From Formicarius rufipectus (lineage: Eukaryota; Chordata; Aves; Passeriformes; Formicariidae): DNA of 64,000 nt. The translations under genes were made by a program, and so were the position numbers. Positions 1 through 14,300 of the stretch are shown piece after piece. The stretch spans positions 355,430-419,429 of the forward strand of contig VXAU01002308.1 of the NCBI GenBank assembly GCA_013399695.1, written 5' to 3'. The notes beneath the pieces were generated by a model that was not told the origin of the DNA, searched no databases, and saw only the letters and a list, made by a program, of their open reading frames with translations. The first letter of the stretch is position 1, and each line of letters starts with the position of its first letter.

Positions 1-3000
1 CCATGTGACTGAAGGTTGCCTTTCCGGGCAGGTGTTTAATTACCTCATTGCCTGGTTAATGATCTAGGACACATCTCGTTCAGATCCGATCGCCCTGTTT
101 GGGAGCAGCTCCTTCCAGCTGTGTCACTGGATAATAAAGCCAAATTTGCAGGCTGCCTCCTGTAAGTTATAAGCAAGTTTTCCAGACAAAGTGTCTTGAG
201 AATCTGCCATTAGTGAATTTATTTAGTGCTATTACAGCCTTGCTAATCCTCTGGAGAGAGGAAAATGAGGCTAACGCGTTCGGTGCTGCAGGGAAGTGCC
301 GTGGTGTCCTGCTCCTTGGCTCGAGGGCTTGAACTCAGAAGGAGCTGCGGGTTGCTGGAATGAGCCTGGAGAGGCCATGGGGTGGGAAGCAGGCAGGTCC
401 TTTTGATGTCTGAAGGGTCTAGGGATGAGTAGTCCATAAGAGCCTTGGGACTGAGCTGTTAAGGAGATGGCGTGGTGTGAAGGTGCTCTGTATTTAGAGA
501 GATACAAAGGAGCAGGACAAGGACTTTCCATTTGTGCCAAAGTGGATTTGGCCACCTCTGGTTTTTGGGGAAAGGTCCCTTGGTGCTGAGCTGGCTCTGC
601 ATCCAGAGCCCCCTGTCCCCTGCTGACCCTGGCAGGGGGCTGAGCCCAGCCCTGACCCAGCAAAGCTTTTTAATGGGTCTTAATCAGACCTGCAGGGAGA
701 AGTACTGTGAGCCTTTGTTCTTCCCCTTTCCTTATCAGTTGATAAAGTAAAGCAAAACAGTGTTTGAGGACTGAGTAATTTTGGACTTAAGAAAATCAAG
801 TGTCCTATTTTCCCAGTGTAGTGCCAGTTTTTTCAAATAGGCTGTTCCAAGGCTCTGGAGTTTCATTTTGGGTTGTATGAATGCTGTTGAACAAGGAGGA
901 AAAATGGCTGGGGTAAGAATTGTATGAAAAGATTCCAACCCTGGTGTCTGCCAGGCAAAAGGGGGCTGATGTGTGAGCCTTGGCTCCTGACTCCCATGGC
1001 AGCTCCTCATGCTGCTGTTCTCCATGGCTTTGGAGACACTAAGAAGGGTTTCCCTCTTCCTGAGGACAGTTCAAGTCTACAGCCTTTGCCTCCAGCTGCA
1101 AAGACCATGTATCCTTCCTAGGCTTTAGTCTGGGCTGCTGTTGCCAAAGGAGCAGCCTGTCCACGCAGCAGAGCATCCACTGTGGATGCAGAGAGGTGTT
1201 GGGTGCTGCTGGACAGGCCAGTTGGTGAGATGGGCCCTTGGTGTTACTTGTGTAAATGTGGGTCTTCCGTAAATAAGAGGCTTTGCAGAGGTGAGGAGGT
1301 GCCCGAACTGCTCTTCCATAGGTGTCTCACCAACTACTGAAGGCATTGCAGACCAAACCCCCACCACCCTCTGCATCTGTGCTCACTCACAATTCCTGTG
1401 TTTCTCTTCCTTCCTCCCAATGGTTCAATCTGTTGTAAAGGTCCTCCCATTGCTTTGCTGTGGCACCCACTGCTCTAGACAGTCATTTAGGACCTTAACA
1501 GTGGAGTTTTCCCTGCAGTGTCTGACCAGGAGCAGCTCTGGGTTGTGGGACATGGGAGGCCTGTTCAGTGCTTTGATTTTGTTGCATCATTTCCCAGGAG
1601 GATGATTTGAAGAACGAAGGAGTTCAAAAGCAAGGAGACAAAGTGGAAAAAAAACTCATCCAGAGAACTGACATGGGCAGTGTGTTCAGGAGGGGAGGGG
1701 AGAGCTGCAGAGCAGGCAGGTATGTTGTCATCCAGGAGAGCAAATGGTCTTCACAGGTCACAGTAAATCATTTATGGGTCATATTTACCTGCCATCTCCT
1801 CTGTGAAAACTTGACAGAGGCAGCAGCCTGGTAATGAAGGCACGGCATCCTCCAGCCTGTGCCTCTGTCAATCTGTTATGGAAGATTAGCCCAGGATGGT
1901 TCCTGAAATCTCCCTTCCCTGGGATGTTCCCTGCTCACCGAGGTCCTCCACACAGCTGTGCCTCTTCTATCTGCCCCTGCAGGCGACCTACTCAGCTGTG
2001 TGAGCAGCAAGAGGCAGCTGGTTGTGTGAGTGCTCCATAAAACCAGGCATCTGCATCCTGGCCCAGCTCCCGGCTACTGGGATAAATCCTGGCCTGGAAA
2101 ACGAATGGAATGATTATGATGTGACTTCCCAGTCCATCTGCTGTTGTGTCCGGAGCCCTGCTGGAGCAGCCAGCCCCAGGTCTGTACCACCAGGAGATAC
2201 GCCTCAGCCCCCAAAGTGAGCTGGAGCCCAGCTGGAGACAAGTCTGGGCAAGGCACAGCCTGCTTTGGGATTGGCTTTGCCTGTGGATCAACAGCAGCAT
2301 TTTAGGGCTGATCCACCTGGGATGAAATGAAGGCTTCCCACCCCATACCCATCTCCCCTGGGCAGGGCAGCTCTGCCAGCTGTGGCAGGAGGGAGCTTAG
2401 TGCCTGTTGCAGCAGAGAGAGATCCCGTTGGAGATGGAGCTCTGGGGTGGGGATGGCCTGTCTGGAGTGGTGGGGAGATGGGAGACCCCTGGTAATGCTG
2501 TATTGGATGGTCTTCTCAGAGACCTGTGAGTGGGCTTCCAGTTGCAGAGGGACAGGTACATCTGGGGGCAGCCCTGCCTGGGAGTTTGTGCTCAGGTCCA
2601 AGTGCCAGGCACAACTGTGTGGGTGGCTGTGGTGGAGAACTGGTTGAACTGGTCTCCTTGCCTGTTGCTTCTTGCATGGTCTGGGTTAACCACCCTGCTC
2701 TGCCCTGGCACCGCTCGAGCTGGTCTGAACAAAACCTGCTGAGGATCTGGAATTGACCTGGGCTGAGCCCAGCAGTGCCTGTCACAAGTGAGGATTCCTG
2801 CAGTGACATCCCCGTCACCTGTGCAGGTCGTGGTGGCCATGGCAGTGTGAGGGATGCTGGACTGGCAGCAACAGAGCATTCCTTGTGTGCCACAGGGGTT
2901 GGACTGCAGCACAAACTTCTGGGCTGGCAAGACCCATCACCCCAGAGCCATCCTTGGCTCTTCCTACAGCTCCCCCTGCCACTCTTGTCTCCAGAGGCTG

Positions 3001-5317
3001 GGATGGTGACAGCCCCCTCATGGCTTTGCCGAGGGCTGGGTGAGTCCTGCTCCTCCAAGGGTGAGCAGGTGACAAGGAGCTGCCCCCCTACCTGGCTCCT
3101 GCCTCTTCTCCTCCCAGTGTCTGGCTGAGCAGGGGAGAGGCAAGTCCCTTCACCTCAGCTGGGTGTTCAGCACCACTCCTGGACCAGGGCTCAGGGCCAG
3201 ACAGGATCTGCCTGGCTCTGCAGCTTGTGTCTTACACCATCTGCACCTTGACAGGTGCTCCTCTGCCAAGCACTGCTCTCCTCCCATTAGCCCAGAGTTT
3301 ATCCCTGGTTTTGTCTGTCCTGTCTGTGCGTGGCACAGAGGCTGCCAGGGCGTGTGGCTGTGTGTGCCCAAGGCTGGGAGCAAAGACTACTGGCTTTGGA
3401 ACACTCTGCCTTTCCGAGGGATCCTTGCCAGGAGGGGACTCCGCCAGGGGAAGGATCACAACTCTGCCCTGTTCAGCAGAAGAGAGGGAGGTGCTGTCTC
3501 AAAGCCTTGCAGGTGAGAAGCTCCAGCCCTGGGCTCCAGGCTGTGGGTGATGGATGGCTTGGGAAGCAGGTTGTCCAGGCTGGTGTGTTGGTATGTGCCT
3601 GGTTTGCTCTTTGTGTTAATTCTTAGAACTTCCTCCCTGGGCAAACACACTGTTTTTTCCAGGGGATTGCAGGCAGTGGATCTTGATCAGTTTAGCTTCC
3701 TTTGACTCCACGGGATTTGATCCTCTCCTGACCCATGCAATGGTCTTCTGGCCCCTGCAAACAGAAGCCCCACACAGAAGGAGTTGTCCCATGCTCCTGT
3801 TTTGTCTGGGTACAAACAAAGGTCTACTTGGCCTCAAATGCTCTCCACTCTCCTCCCTGGCAAGGCTTCAGTTCACTTAAAGCCCTGGAAGCCAGAGCAG
3901 CAGGGTCTGGCCCTGTGGGGTACAGGTCATGTGCTGGGCTGGTTCCTTCTCCTGGGACCCTCCAGCAGCTCCAGTCAAAGAGCATCACTGCTGTCCTTGG
4001 CCAGTGGGATGTCAGTGGCAAAGGGGTGGTTGCTCAGCAACCACTTTCCATCCTGTCCATGCCCTCTCTCCTGAGACAAGCATGATTTGGTTTGTGTCAA
4101 CTTAAAGAGGACAAAGAGGTCACCCAAGAAAGGATGACGGACTTCAGGCCTTTGTCTCTGGTCCTGGGTTGACCTTGGGCCTCATGAAATGAGGAAGAAC
4201 AGCCACAAACCTGTGCTGGCATCACAGGTGGCTGGTGCTAAAGTGGGGGCTGTGACTCCCACCTTCTCCTGCCCTCTTCCTCCTCCATCCTCTGCCCTCC
4301 CTCCCTGTTCCTTCACCCGGATAAGGTTTCCCTGTTGTGGTGGGATCTGTGGTGGATGAGCTTGAAACACAGGGCTCCTGGTTTGTGGGGAACTTTGAAC
4401 TTGGCTTAATCTGAAACCAACATGTGGCCAGGCCTTGCTGTGGGTTAGGAGAGGCAGCACAGCCTGGACGGGCATCCCCAGGAGCCACAGAGATGCCAGG
4501 GTGGTGTTGGGCTGCACTGGGAACCAGCTGGGACTGTGAACCTTTGCTCCACAAGGGAAAGAGCTGCCCAAAGGCAAAGCCTGCTCTAAGATCTTGCCTG
4601 GGCAGGATATCTGAGAAGAGCCTCAGACCCAGATCTTTGGGGCTTTGGTACCCAAGTTTGTCTCAGAGCCTGAATCCCAGTGGCTGAGGCTCCTGTGGTG
4701 CTGGGCTGGAGCTGCTGACTGTCCTCTGCCAGGAGCCCTCAGTGTTTTCCTGGGAGCCAAGGCCACCTTGTGCTAAGCCTGGGCCAAAAGTTTCCTGAAC
4801 TGCAAAATAACATCACATTCTGTGAATTGGTGGTTCCCAAACTGCTGCTGCCACTGTGGAAACCTGTAGGTTGGCTTTGTCTGTAGGAATTCTGCTGGTC
4901 CCTCGCATTTTAAACAGCTGCTTCAAGACGATGCTTTAACATGTGCTTCAGCAGCTGCAGTGCACTCCCTCCAAGCTGCATTTCCAGGCTTTTCCTCCCT
5001 GCAAAGGCTTTTCCTCTTGCCCCTCTGCCGGGAAGCTGCTCTGAGTGGCAAAACACTCTGGGAGCCAGGGCGAGGTCTCCCGTTCTCCTTCTGGGGCTCT
5101 GCTCTTTCCACCCTAAACTGGTTTTTCGAGTCATTTTTTTTTTCCATCTGTGCCTCCATCCCTGCTGCTGCTGCTCACCTGCGTTCGGGGAGGAGCCTCC
5201 CAGGAGCTGCTCTTTAGTGCTCAGCCGACCTTCCCCTGCCGAGTCTTGTCCCATCCCGACAGAGCGGAGCGGAGAGGACTCTGCAGCCTCCGGGAGACCA
5301 GCGGGGACCTGGCCAAC
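1..5317. other. Non-coding DNA upstream of EVPL
   Basis: No exon or RNA gene could be recognised in this stretch. Open frames here are short, overlap on both strands and resemble no family I know. In human the next gene upstream of EVPL on the same strand is SRP68; I looked for its conserved C-terminal coding sequence and did not find it, so its 3' end probably lies outside the window. An AATAAA hexamer at 133-138 sits in an AT-rich patch and could be a poly(A) signal of that neighbour, but nothing else supports this. The last 200 bases or so before 5318 are the likely EVPL 5' UTR and proximal promoter; no TATA box or clear CpG island is visible there. Confidence 0.6.
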
Positions 5318-8300
5318 ATGTTCAAGGCGGTGGGCAAAGGCTCCCCGAGGAGAAGTTCCCCCAACAGAGGCTCCCCTGTCAAGCCCAGCAAGTAAGTGTG
5401 ACCCCCTTCCCCTCTCTCCGCTGTCCTGGGACCCTGGGGGAAGATGAGGGATGAATGGTCCATGTTTTCTAAGTCCCCCAAAGAACCACCTCTCTTTGTG
5501 GAGCAGCCGGAAGGTTGGGGCTTGCTGGCAGCTGATGCCAAAAGGTGCTGCCCCAGCGCTGTCCTTGTCTCTGGTGGGCTTTGTGCTCCCTCACAGAACT
5601 ATCCGGGCAGCCCCTGGGGTGTGTCAGTGCCTGACAATGTGCTCGGAGCTGGGATCGTTGAGCAGTGGGGTGTGAAAAGCCCCTTTTGGGCAGGAAGGAG
5701 TAGGGAGGATAAACACAGCGCCCGTGTTTGGGTGGAGCGAGATCTGTTTGGTGGGGAAGCAGATCCCAGCCTGGCTCTGGGATCCCGGGATTCACTGGGG
5801 AGGTGTGGGTGGTGTGGGGCTGCCCTGGGACCCCTGGAGAAGGATGCTCAGCCTGGTGCTGCTCAGGTGCTGGGGATGGGTGAGCAGTGGGTTTGCTGGT
5901 GGCTTCTCTGACCCATCCTGGGGACAGGAGGGGTCTCTGGAGGTCAAATTGCTGAGTTTGCCTCTTTCAGACCTGCTTGGAGCAATCTGGCCTGGTGGAA
6001 GGTGTCCCACCCATGGCAGGGGGGTTGGAACTGGATGATCTTTAAGGTCCCTTCCGACCCAAACCATTCTGTGAGGAGATTCCCTAAGCTCTGGGCAAGG
6101 GGATGGTTCTGGGAGGGGATGCTCTTGCAGAGAGAGTGCTCATCTCTCCCTCCAGCTGCTGTTATTTTCCACTTTCCTCAGCAATTTTGCATTTCATGGT
6201 ATTGGTGGACTGATCCTGTGGGAATCCCTGTGTCCTGCCAGAGTTGGAGGCTGAGGAAATTCCAAGGGGGTTTGTGCTGAGGAGGAGGGGACCTGGAGGG
6301 ACAAGAAAGTGCTGACCCCACCTCCTGGGACCACCACCAGCAATCCAGGATGGTGTGTGTGGACACCTGGGGTGTCACAACGTGGTGCTGGCACCCAAGT
6401 GTTCTGTTTTGAGGGGTCAAACCCCAGGTCAGCAAACAGGAGAGGGGTGGGCAGGGCAGCAGGTGGATATCAGGAGCTGCCATGGGGGAGCTCCAGTGGA
6501 GCTGAGCACTCACAAACTCATCTCAAAGGCAGCTCTGGGGTCTCTCTGAACACCAAGCCTTTGCTGGGGCCTGTCCTCAGTGAGCCACCTCCCCAACAGC
6601 CCTGGAGCTGTGTCAGGTCCTGGTTTTCTTTTAGCCTTGCTAATGCAACCTATCCACCTCCCCTCTATCCAGCTTCCAAACCAGGCTGAGGATTTCTCAT
6701 GACAGCTCACTGCAGCCCCTGCCGTGTTGCAGATGGTTGGGACCAGGCTCTCCCCCAGTGTGAGCCTCCTGGGGTAACTGGAGTTGCATCCCAGCTAGAG
6801 CTCACCCCTCTGCCCTGTGCAGGACGGAGGCTGGAGCCAGGACTGCAGCAATTACTGAGCTAGTTGTGCTTGTTTTAGGAGGTACCAACCATCAGACACA
6901 GCCTAATTCTCTTGGCCATGGCCTGGGGCTTGGTCAGCACCCAGAGTAGCTGAGAAAGTGAAGGTGAATGAGTTGTCTGCGGAGCAGCCACCAGCACAGG
7001 CTCTGCAGATGGCTCTGAGAAAATGCTGGTGGCCCTGGGCTGTTCCTGGTGGCTCCAAGGCCAGAACCTCAGCAGCAGCTGAGTCTCTGTCTCTGGGGTT
7101 CACCACCAGCTCTTGGACCCCTGTAGAGGTACCTTGTCCTGGTCCTTGGGACGATGGTTGAGCATCCCAGCCCTCAGGGTCCTTTCCTGTCTCCATTTGG
7201 TGGCTCCATCCCAGGGAGGCAGCAGCAAGTGCTGTCCCTAGGAAGGGTCCTGGACGTGCCCTGCTCGAGGAGGAGGCACTGCAGGGCTGAAAGGGAAAAC
7301 TCACAGAGGTGGAATTGAATTGGATCTGGCTGGACTGGCTGCCTGGGTGTGATTTTGACAAGGGCTGTGGGTGGTTTTGGAGGTGGATGGCAAGTCACCT
7401 CCTGGTTTAATCATCTCCTGGGATTACTGCTTTTGCCACTGCCTCCCCCTACTTCTCCCTGATCAGCCTAGAGCAGCGTGGACCCTGGGGGACCACAGGG
7501 ACTCACAGGGACTAACCCAGCACTGGCAGGAGGTCAGTGGTGCTCTGCTGTGATCTGCTGGCAGATCAAAATGTGTGAGGACTTCTGCATGTCAGGGAGA
7601 ACAGACCCAGCTTTGGGGACCACCCTGTGGCCATAAGGCAAAGTCCCCTGTGAGGAAGGGATGGAGGGCTCAGGGGCTGCAGCAGGTGGTGCTGTGGTCC
7701 TGCCCAAATGTGCCCTGACAGGAGTGGCCGGGAGTGAGGGACAGTCCTGCCCAGTGACACTGTCCCTTGTGTGCAGCTGGACTGTCCAGGAGGCAGAAAG
7801 TGGTATGAGAAATGAACCAATTAATGATAATAATAGTTCTCTGCCTCTCCCAGACATGAGATAGCCCTAGGGAGGAGTCTGCCCTGGCTCTTGAGGAGCA
7901 GGAGGAACTGTGCTGAGCCTTGCCCTTGGCCATCCTGGGGCTGTTCCATGCACTGGACCCAAGCTCTGGGATACTGAGGGATGCCCAACATGATCTCGTG
8001 GCTCCTTGTATCCCACCTGAGGCCAGGCTGCCTCTCTGCAGCCCAAATGTCAGCGTGTTCACCCTGAAATGTGGGGCCCAGCTGGGGTCAGCTCTGGTTG
8101 AGTGAGGGCTCCTGCCCAGGAGCAGCGGGGATGGGGCAGGAGGACACCCCGAGGAAGGATGGTGGTGCACCCACACCACTGCAGGCCGTGTGGATGGGTG
8201 TCTGCATGGACAGGAGGAGCTCCCACTTCTCTCAGCACAGGGGAAGTCCCCTCTGCTCCTGAGATGAGGTTCTCCAGGGAGCATTCTTGCAGCAGCATCC

Positions 8301-11300
8301 TGGTCTCTACCCTCAGGTGCCCCATGAAGTGCAGGCTGGGATGGGCTGGGGCCCTGTGACTGGGAGGTTGCTCACGTCTTTTCAGTCCGTGGTTTCCTTG
8401 TGGCTCAGCCCAAACAAAGCTGTGTCCAGCCTTGTAAACCAAGAGATGGGATGTCCCAGTGTTTCCTTCAGCCAGAAAGGGAGTGCCAGCAGAAATAAGC
8501 AGGATTTTCTTGGTGACCTACTCTTCTTGTGAAGGATGGATCCTCACTTCCCCCATCTTGGAATGGCACAGAGATCTCCACAGCCACAAACTGGGATGGG
8601 TTGAAACTGGACACACCACTCCCACTATTCCCAAGTGGGAGCTGAATTTGGTCAGAGCTCTGGAGGTGACTCTGCCCTCCCCAGTGCAGTGGGAGGGGTG
8701 TCCATCCCCTGGGACAGCTGCATCCATCCCTTGGGACAGGGGCCAGCCCAGCCTGTGACTCACCCTCTCCTCCCTGCACAGAGAGCCCGGGCAGGAAATG
8801 TGGGTGGTGCTCAAGTATTTGCTCATGGGACACCACCTCATTCCAGGCGTGTCAGGGATGAGTGGGAGATTGTGTAAGCTCCTGGGGAGGGGGGACCTCT
8901 GAGAGCTTCTGGCCTGCTGCACGCTCAGGCTCACAGGGACCAAACCCTGGCTCTGTGCTGCTCCCATCCATCCTCTGGTGCTGGGACCTGGGGCCAGTGT
9001 TCCTCTCCCTGAGCACTGCAGCTTATCCCAGGAAAGGCATCCATGGGGCACGGATTGGGTGGGAAGGATGATTAACAGGATTTGAAAGACGAGTTGTAAC
9101 AGACAATGATGCTTTGATGGTGATGGTGATGAATGCTCTGGTTGGGCTCTTTGGCTCAGTGATCCCTGGAATCAGACCCTGTAGAAGGGGCCCTGCTGGA
9201 GCACAGCAGTGCCAGTTTACTCTGCTGACTGCGTTCCAGGCAGGGAAGCTGAGGCATGGCCAGCCCAAAGCCCGCAGGGCAGCTGCTGCCTCCCTCTTGG
9301 GAAATCAAAAATAAGGGAGGAGTTGGAGAAAGGGGAGAGGAGGATGCTCTGAGAAGGACTGCTGGGGCTGTGACACCTCTGGAGTTACACAGGCTGTGGT
9401 CAGAGGGGGGTGGGCTCACTGAAAACAGGAGCTGTGGCACCGAGTGCTTGGCTTGGGGTGACTGTAACACTCTCTGGCACCTTATAGTCACTTGGGGCTG
9501 TAATAAATGAACATCCCAGGACCTGCTTCAGCCTTTGGAATGAACTGTGGAACAGCTGGAGCTGTGATGAGGAGCTGGAGCAATGACAGAGCCACTAAAG
9601 GAATGGCTTCCCTCTGTCCCTTGCTGGATTCAGGGACTTGGAAGGAAAGCACATGGCTCTAGGGCAGACGTGGTGGCTCTGCTGCAGGACATCCCCTTTC
9701 TCCTACCTTCTTCTTCCACCAAAGAGGTACCACCTTGACCTGAAGAAGTGTCTCTTCCCAACCCCTGTGCAATGTCCCATTGCTGCTGCTGGAACTTTTC
9801 CCTCCTGGTCTCAGACCCCAGTGCTGACATGAAACCTCACTGAGCCTCTGCTGACCTTTGTCCCATCAGCAGCACAGCGAAGGTTCTGCATGATGTTATC
9901 ACTCCACACCCTCCCTGAGCCCACACTGTGCTCTCCTCGCCTGGAGGGCAGGGCTGGCACTGTCCTCAAGGGCAGATGCTGTTAGAGACAACAGGACAGG
10001 AGGACAAAGGTGGCACCAAGTTTTGTGCTTCCTTGTCTGCAGGGAGCTTTGGGAACCATCCCATGCCTTGCTGCAGGCTTTGGATCCAGCTGTTTCAGCA
10101 GGGCTCTGGGCACTCCTTCCCAATAGGACTGATGGAATAAGGGCTGTGATGGCACCATTGGCTGTGTGATGGCACCGAGGTGACAGGCAATAGGGAATGG
10201 TCTATTGGGGACATTCAGTGATGCCTCAGTGGAGCAAGGAGGGCTGGCAGGGGTGCAGTGGCCTTGGGAAATTAAAATAATAGAATCACAGAATATCCTG
10301 AGATGGAAGGAACCCATCAAGATCATCCAGTCCAACTCCTGGCCCTGCATAGGGCACCCCAACAACACCACCATGTGCCTGCTTGAACTCTGACAGTGCT
10401 GTGACCACTGCCTTGGTGAGCCCGTTCCAGTGCTCAAGCACCCTCTGGATGGAAAGCCTCCTCCTGACGGCCAACCTAAACCTTCTGTGGCTCAGCTTCA
10501 TGATGTTCCCCAAGCTCTGAAAACAGCACAAATGCCACAGCAGCACTCAGAGGGGCTTGTGGTCTGCACAGCAAGTCTGTGTGCTCTGCAGCCCAGCCCT
10601 GGGGTGGCACTGGGCTCTCAATGGGCCCAACTGCAGAGCCTTCCCGTGGCACAGGACAGCAGGGTGGCAGCTCTGGGTCAGGCTCAAGGGCCACCTCTGC
10701 CAGCAGCCAATGGCAGGCACCCAGGGCAGTGTCTCCAAACAGGGTGAGCACGTTGTGCTGCCTCTGCAGGGTGCTCTCCTGGCCTCCAGCTGTCTGTGGC
10801 CTCGGGTCTTCCCAGCCCAGATGTGGTGTCGCTGCATTTGGGAGCCCTACAGTGATTTGTGGTGGGGTTTGTTTGTTTGTTGTTTTCCTTTTTATTCGTT
10901 TTTCTCCCCTCCAATGCCTTTGGAATACACATGAATTTTTGAGCATCTGCCTCAAGGGGTCACTGCCCACTTGCTCCAAGCACACCACCTCTTACCTTCT
11001 CTTGGCTAAGGGCAACAGCCAGGCACTGACCACCTGTGTGTGTCTGTGCCCCTGGGCGCGGCTCAAACCCTCTCCTTGGAGACCAGGAGGATCTGGGGGA
11101 AAGGCCTGAAGGACCACACCAGGGGCTGGGTCCTGGGCAGTGATGAAGAGGGTGAGAGGTGCCTTCATCCACCCACCTGCTTTGCTGTGCCCTCCCTCAG
11201 GTCCTCAACAAATGAACTGGCCGTGCTCATCTCCCGCATGCAGACAAATGCTGACCAGGTGGAGAAGGACATCCTGGAGACACAGTCCAGACTCAAACTG

Positions 11301-14300
11301 GTGAGCTGTGGCACGGGGTGATGGGAAGGTGAAGGGCTTTGCCTAGAAATGCAGGTCAGGTGTCTGCTCTGTGCATGCTGGTGCAGGCTGGGGGGCTGAC
11401 TCGGGGATGGGGAGGAACAGACACCCCACAGAGCCTCCCAGCCCTTGAGGCTTCATCCCAGGGCCTCCCAGATTCCAGCCTTGTGCTTTTCTGCTCGGTG
11501 CCAAGGCTGTCTCACCTACTGCAGCACAGCCCTGTGCCTCTCAGCACCCCCAGAGGCAGCCAGCCTGACCCACACCAGTGGCTGGGTGGGAGGGATGCTG
11601 GAGCAGGCAGCTGTGCTGGGCAGGGCTCCCCAGATGAGCTCTTGTACCAGGGACCCTCTGTGGTTGGCATGTTGAGGAGCCAGAGCCCCTCTGTGTTGGC
11701 CAAGGAAAGTGTTCGAGGTCTTTGTGGTCCAACCAGGCTGTTTTCCTCTGTCTTCCCTGGCCTCCAGGATTCCAGCAATCAGCAGAAGAGCAGGGCCTTT
11801 GAGTTCCAGACAGAGAATGCCAGGAACCTGAAGGAAGCAGAGACCCTGCTGAAGGATCTGTTCCTGGATGTGGATCGTGCCAAGAGACTGAAACACCCAC
11901 AGGCTACTGAGATAGAGAAAGAGTGAGTACAGAGGGGGGGACTGGTGTGGTGGGGGCACTGAGCACGTGGGAATCCCCCTAGGATCTAGAAGGAGCTCCA
12001 GTCATAGCCATGAGAGGTAGTTTAACTCTTCCCACATAGTTTATCCTTCAAATGAGCTTTTCTGCCAATATATTATAAAGATAGTGGTGTGCAGAGTGGC
12101 TGCCAGGGTGATTGCCCAGGAAGCCCTGGTGTTTTGGGAGCTCATGTAAAAGAGCAAACACAAAGCTAAAATGTGCCCCACTATCAGGGCAAATCCCTTT
12201 TTCCTCTGCATTTCCTAAAATGAATGCCTTTTGTTTAGGCAAGCACGGAGTCAGAGGTGGGTGTTGGAGTGGGAGAAGAGCTTCAATTGGCTTCTGGTGC
12301 TTTGCTCCCCTTCACTTCAGCACTTGTGGGTGGAAATCAGGACAGACGAGTTGTTTTGTAGCTGGAAAGAGACAGCACTGATCTCCCTGGAGCATCCTCC
12401 TGGGCTGTGTAATTCCTGAGACACCCCAGGGGCAGAGAACAGCAGGACAAGTGCCTCTACTGCTGAAGGAGGCCAGTGCCACAAAGGGACAGCAAAGTAA
12501 CCTGGGTCTTAGGAGTGAAATCTGGGCTCCACAAGCCCCACCTTGGCTGTCCCCCCCTCCCAGCTGACACAGAGACCTGTGCCCTTTCTCCTTGGCAGCA
12601 TCCAGCAGCTCCACGAGCGGGTGACACAGCTGTGTGCAGAGTACCGGGCCCTCTACGAGCAGCTGAACGTCCCTGACGTGGGGCCCAGGGTGGACTGGGC
12701 CAGGATCCTGGACCAAAAAATGGTAACAGCAGCTGGTTTGGGCTGCACCTCCAACTCGTGTGCTCAGCATCATGTAGGGGTGTTGCAGGGGGTGGAAACA
12801 ATTCAGCTGCTCTGGGTGGAAGAAAGACTCTCCTCCCACTTCTTAAAGCCCTCTGGATTGACCCCTTCTGATTACGAGCTGATTAAGGGATCAGGTGGAG
12901 AGCTCTGCTGTGGGATGAGAGGATGGAGAAGGTGATGTCTTTGAGAACTCTACAGCCCTATTCCTGAGGATTGCATGCTGGAAGGGCTTGGGTATTCAGA
13001 GTGCCTAGACTGGAGTCAGTGTGGATTCCCTTGAAAGCTGGATGGTCACAAAGTGCATCCAAAGCATGTCACCGTGGGCAGGGGCTGGCTCAGCTTAGAT
13101 TTGTACACCAGGATTATATGGCCTGGCTATCTTTGCCCCTGTGTATGGCTGTTGGAAATGCCAACCAACAGCAATCACAGGAAAAAAACAAGATCCCTTC
13201 TCTTCCTCCCAGACCACTCTCAGATTTCAGATCTTTTCATGCCCTGCCAGCACTCACTGAGGTTTCTCCTTGAAATAAAGCCTTCTGCTTTAGTCTCTGC
13301 CCAAACTCCTTTTGCACAGAAACAAGTCAACCTGGGACAGTACGGCCCTGGCATGTCAGAGCTGGAAAAGCAAATAGCTGAGCACAACATCCTCCAGAAG
13401 GAGATTGAAGCCTATGGCCTCCAGATCAAGAACCTCCGTTCCGGGGTAAATCACCCTCTGTTCCCTCCTTGTTCCTGTTGCTTCTCTTGGGACCGTGTCC
13501 CATCTGCTCCTCCACACACTGAATGTCCACCCCTCATTGCGGGGGGCACGGTGGGGCTGAGCTGGGACAGATCAAGCCATCCAGGGACCAGGGAGGCAGA
13601 TCTTGGGTGCTTTATAAAGCACATTCCATAAATCATCTCATCAGCATCTACCACATGTTTTACTAACAGCTTTTTTCTCTCCCCCACCCCCGGCCCTTGG
13701 TCTTGGCTATGTTGTAACCCAGGATGTGGCAGATTTAAAAAGCCAGTACAAGGACTTGCTGGTAAGTTTCTTGGTGGTTTTCTGGGCAGATGGGGTCATG
13801 CAGCAGAGTAACACCATCCCTGATGGACAGGGAATGCCCAAACCTCTGGGCTTGCACAATCAAATTATGTCCAGCATTTTTACCCCCCATTTCCTCCCTG
13901 CCTCGGAATTGGGTGTAAGTTGAGAGCACTCTTGCTGCCCTCGGGGCAGTGCTGTGGGTGAGATCCATGTCTCTCCATGGCTCACAGATCTGGAGCTGCC
14001 TCTGTGTCCATGAGCACAGGGTTATGGGGGCAGTAAGAGATCCATCCCAGCATATCCACTGTTCCAGTTCAGGATTGCAAATGTTGAGGCTTGCCCTGAT
14101 CCCTGACAAGGGCTCCAGAGAGGAATTGAGCAGGGGGAGCAAAGGAGGTGACTGTAAAGAAGGTCCTGGGTTTAGCCAGCTGGGCCTGTGAAGGCTAATG
14201 CTGAAAATGGAATTTGTGAGAAATACAGCAGAGCTGAGCCAGCTCTGAGATTGCCCAGGGCACCAGCCCACACCTGGGATTCTGGTTAGACAAACATATC

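Noticed and set aside
133..138. AATAAA as the poly(A) signal of an upstream gene such as SRP68
   Set aside because: No coding exon of any such gene is visible before it and the hexamer occurs by chance in AT-rich DNA.
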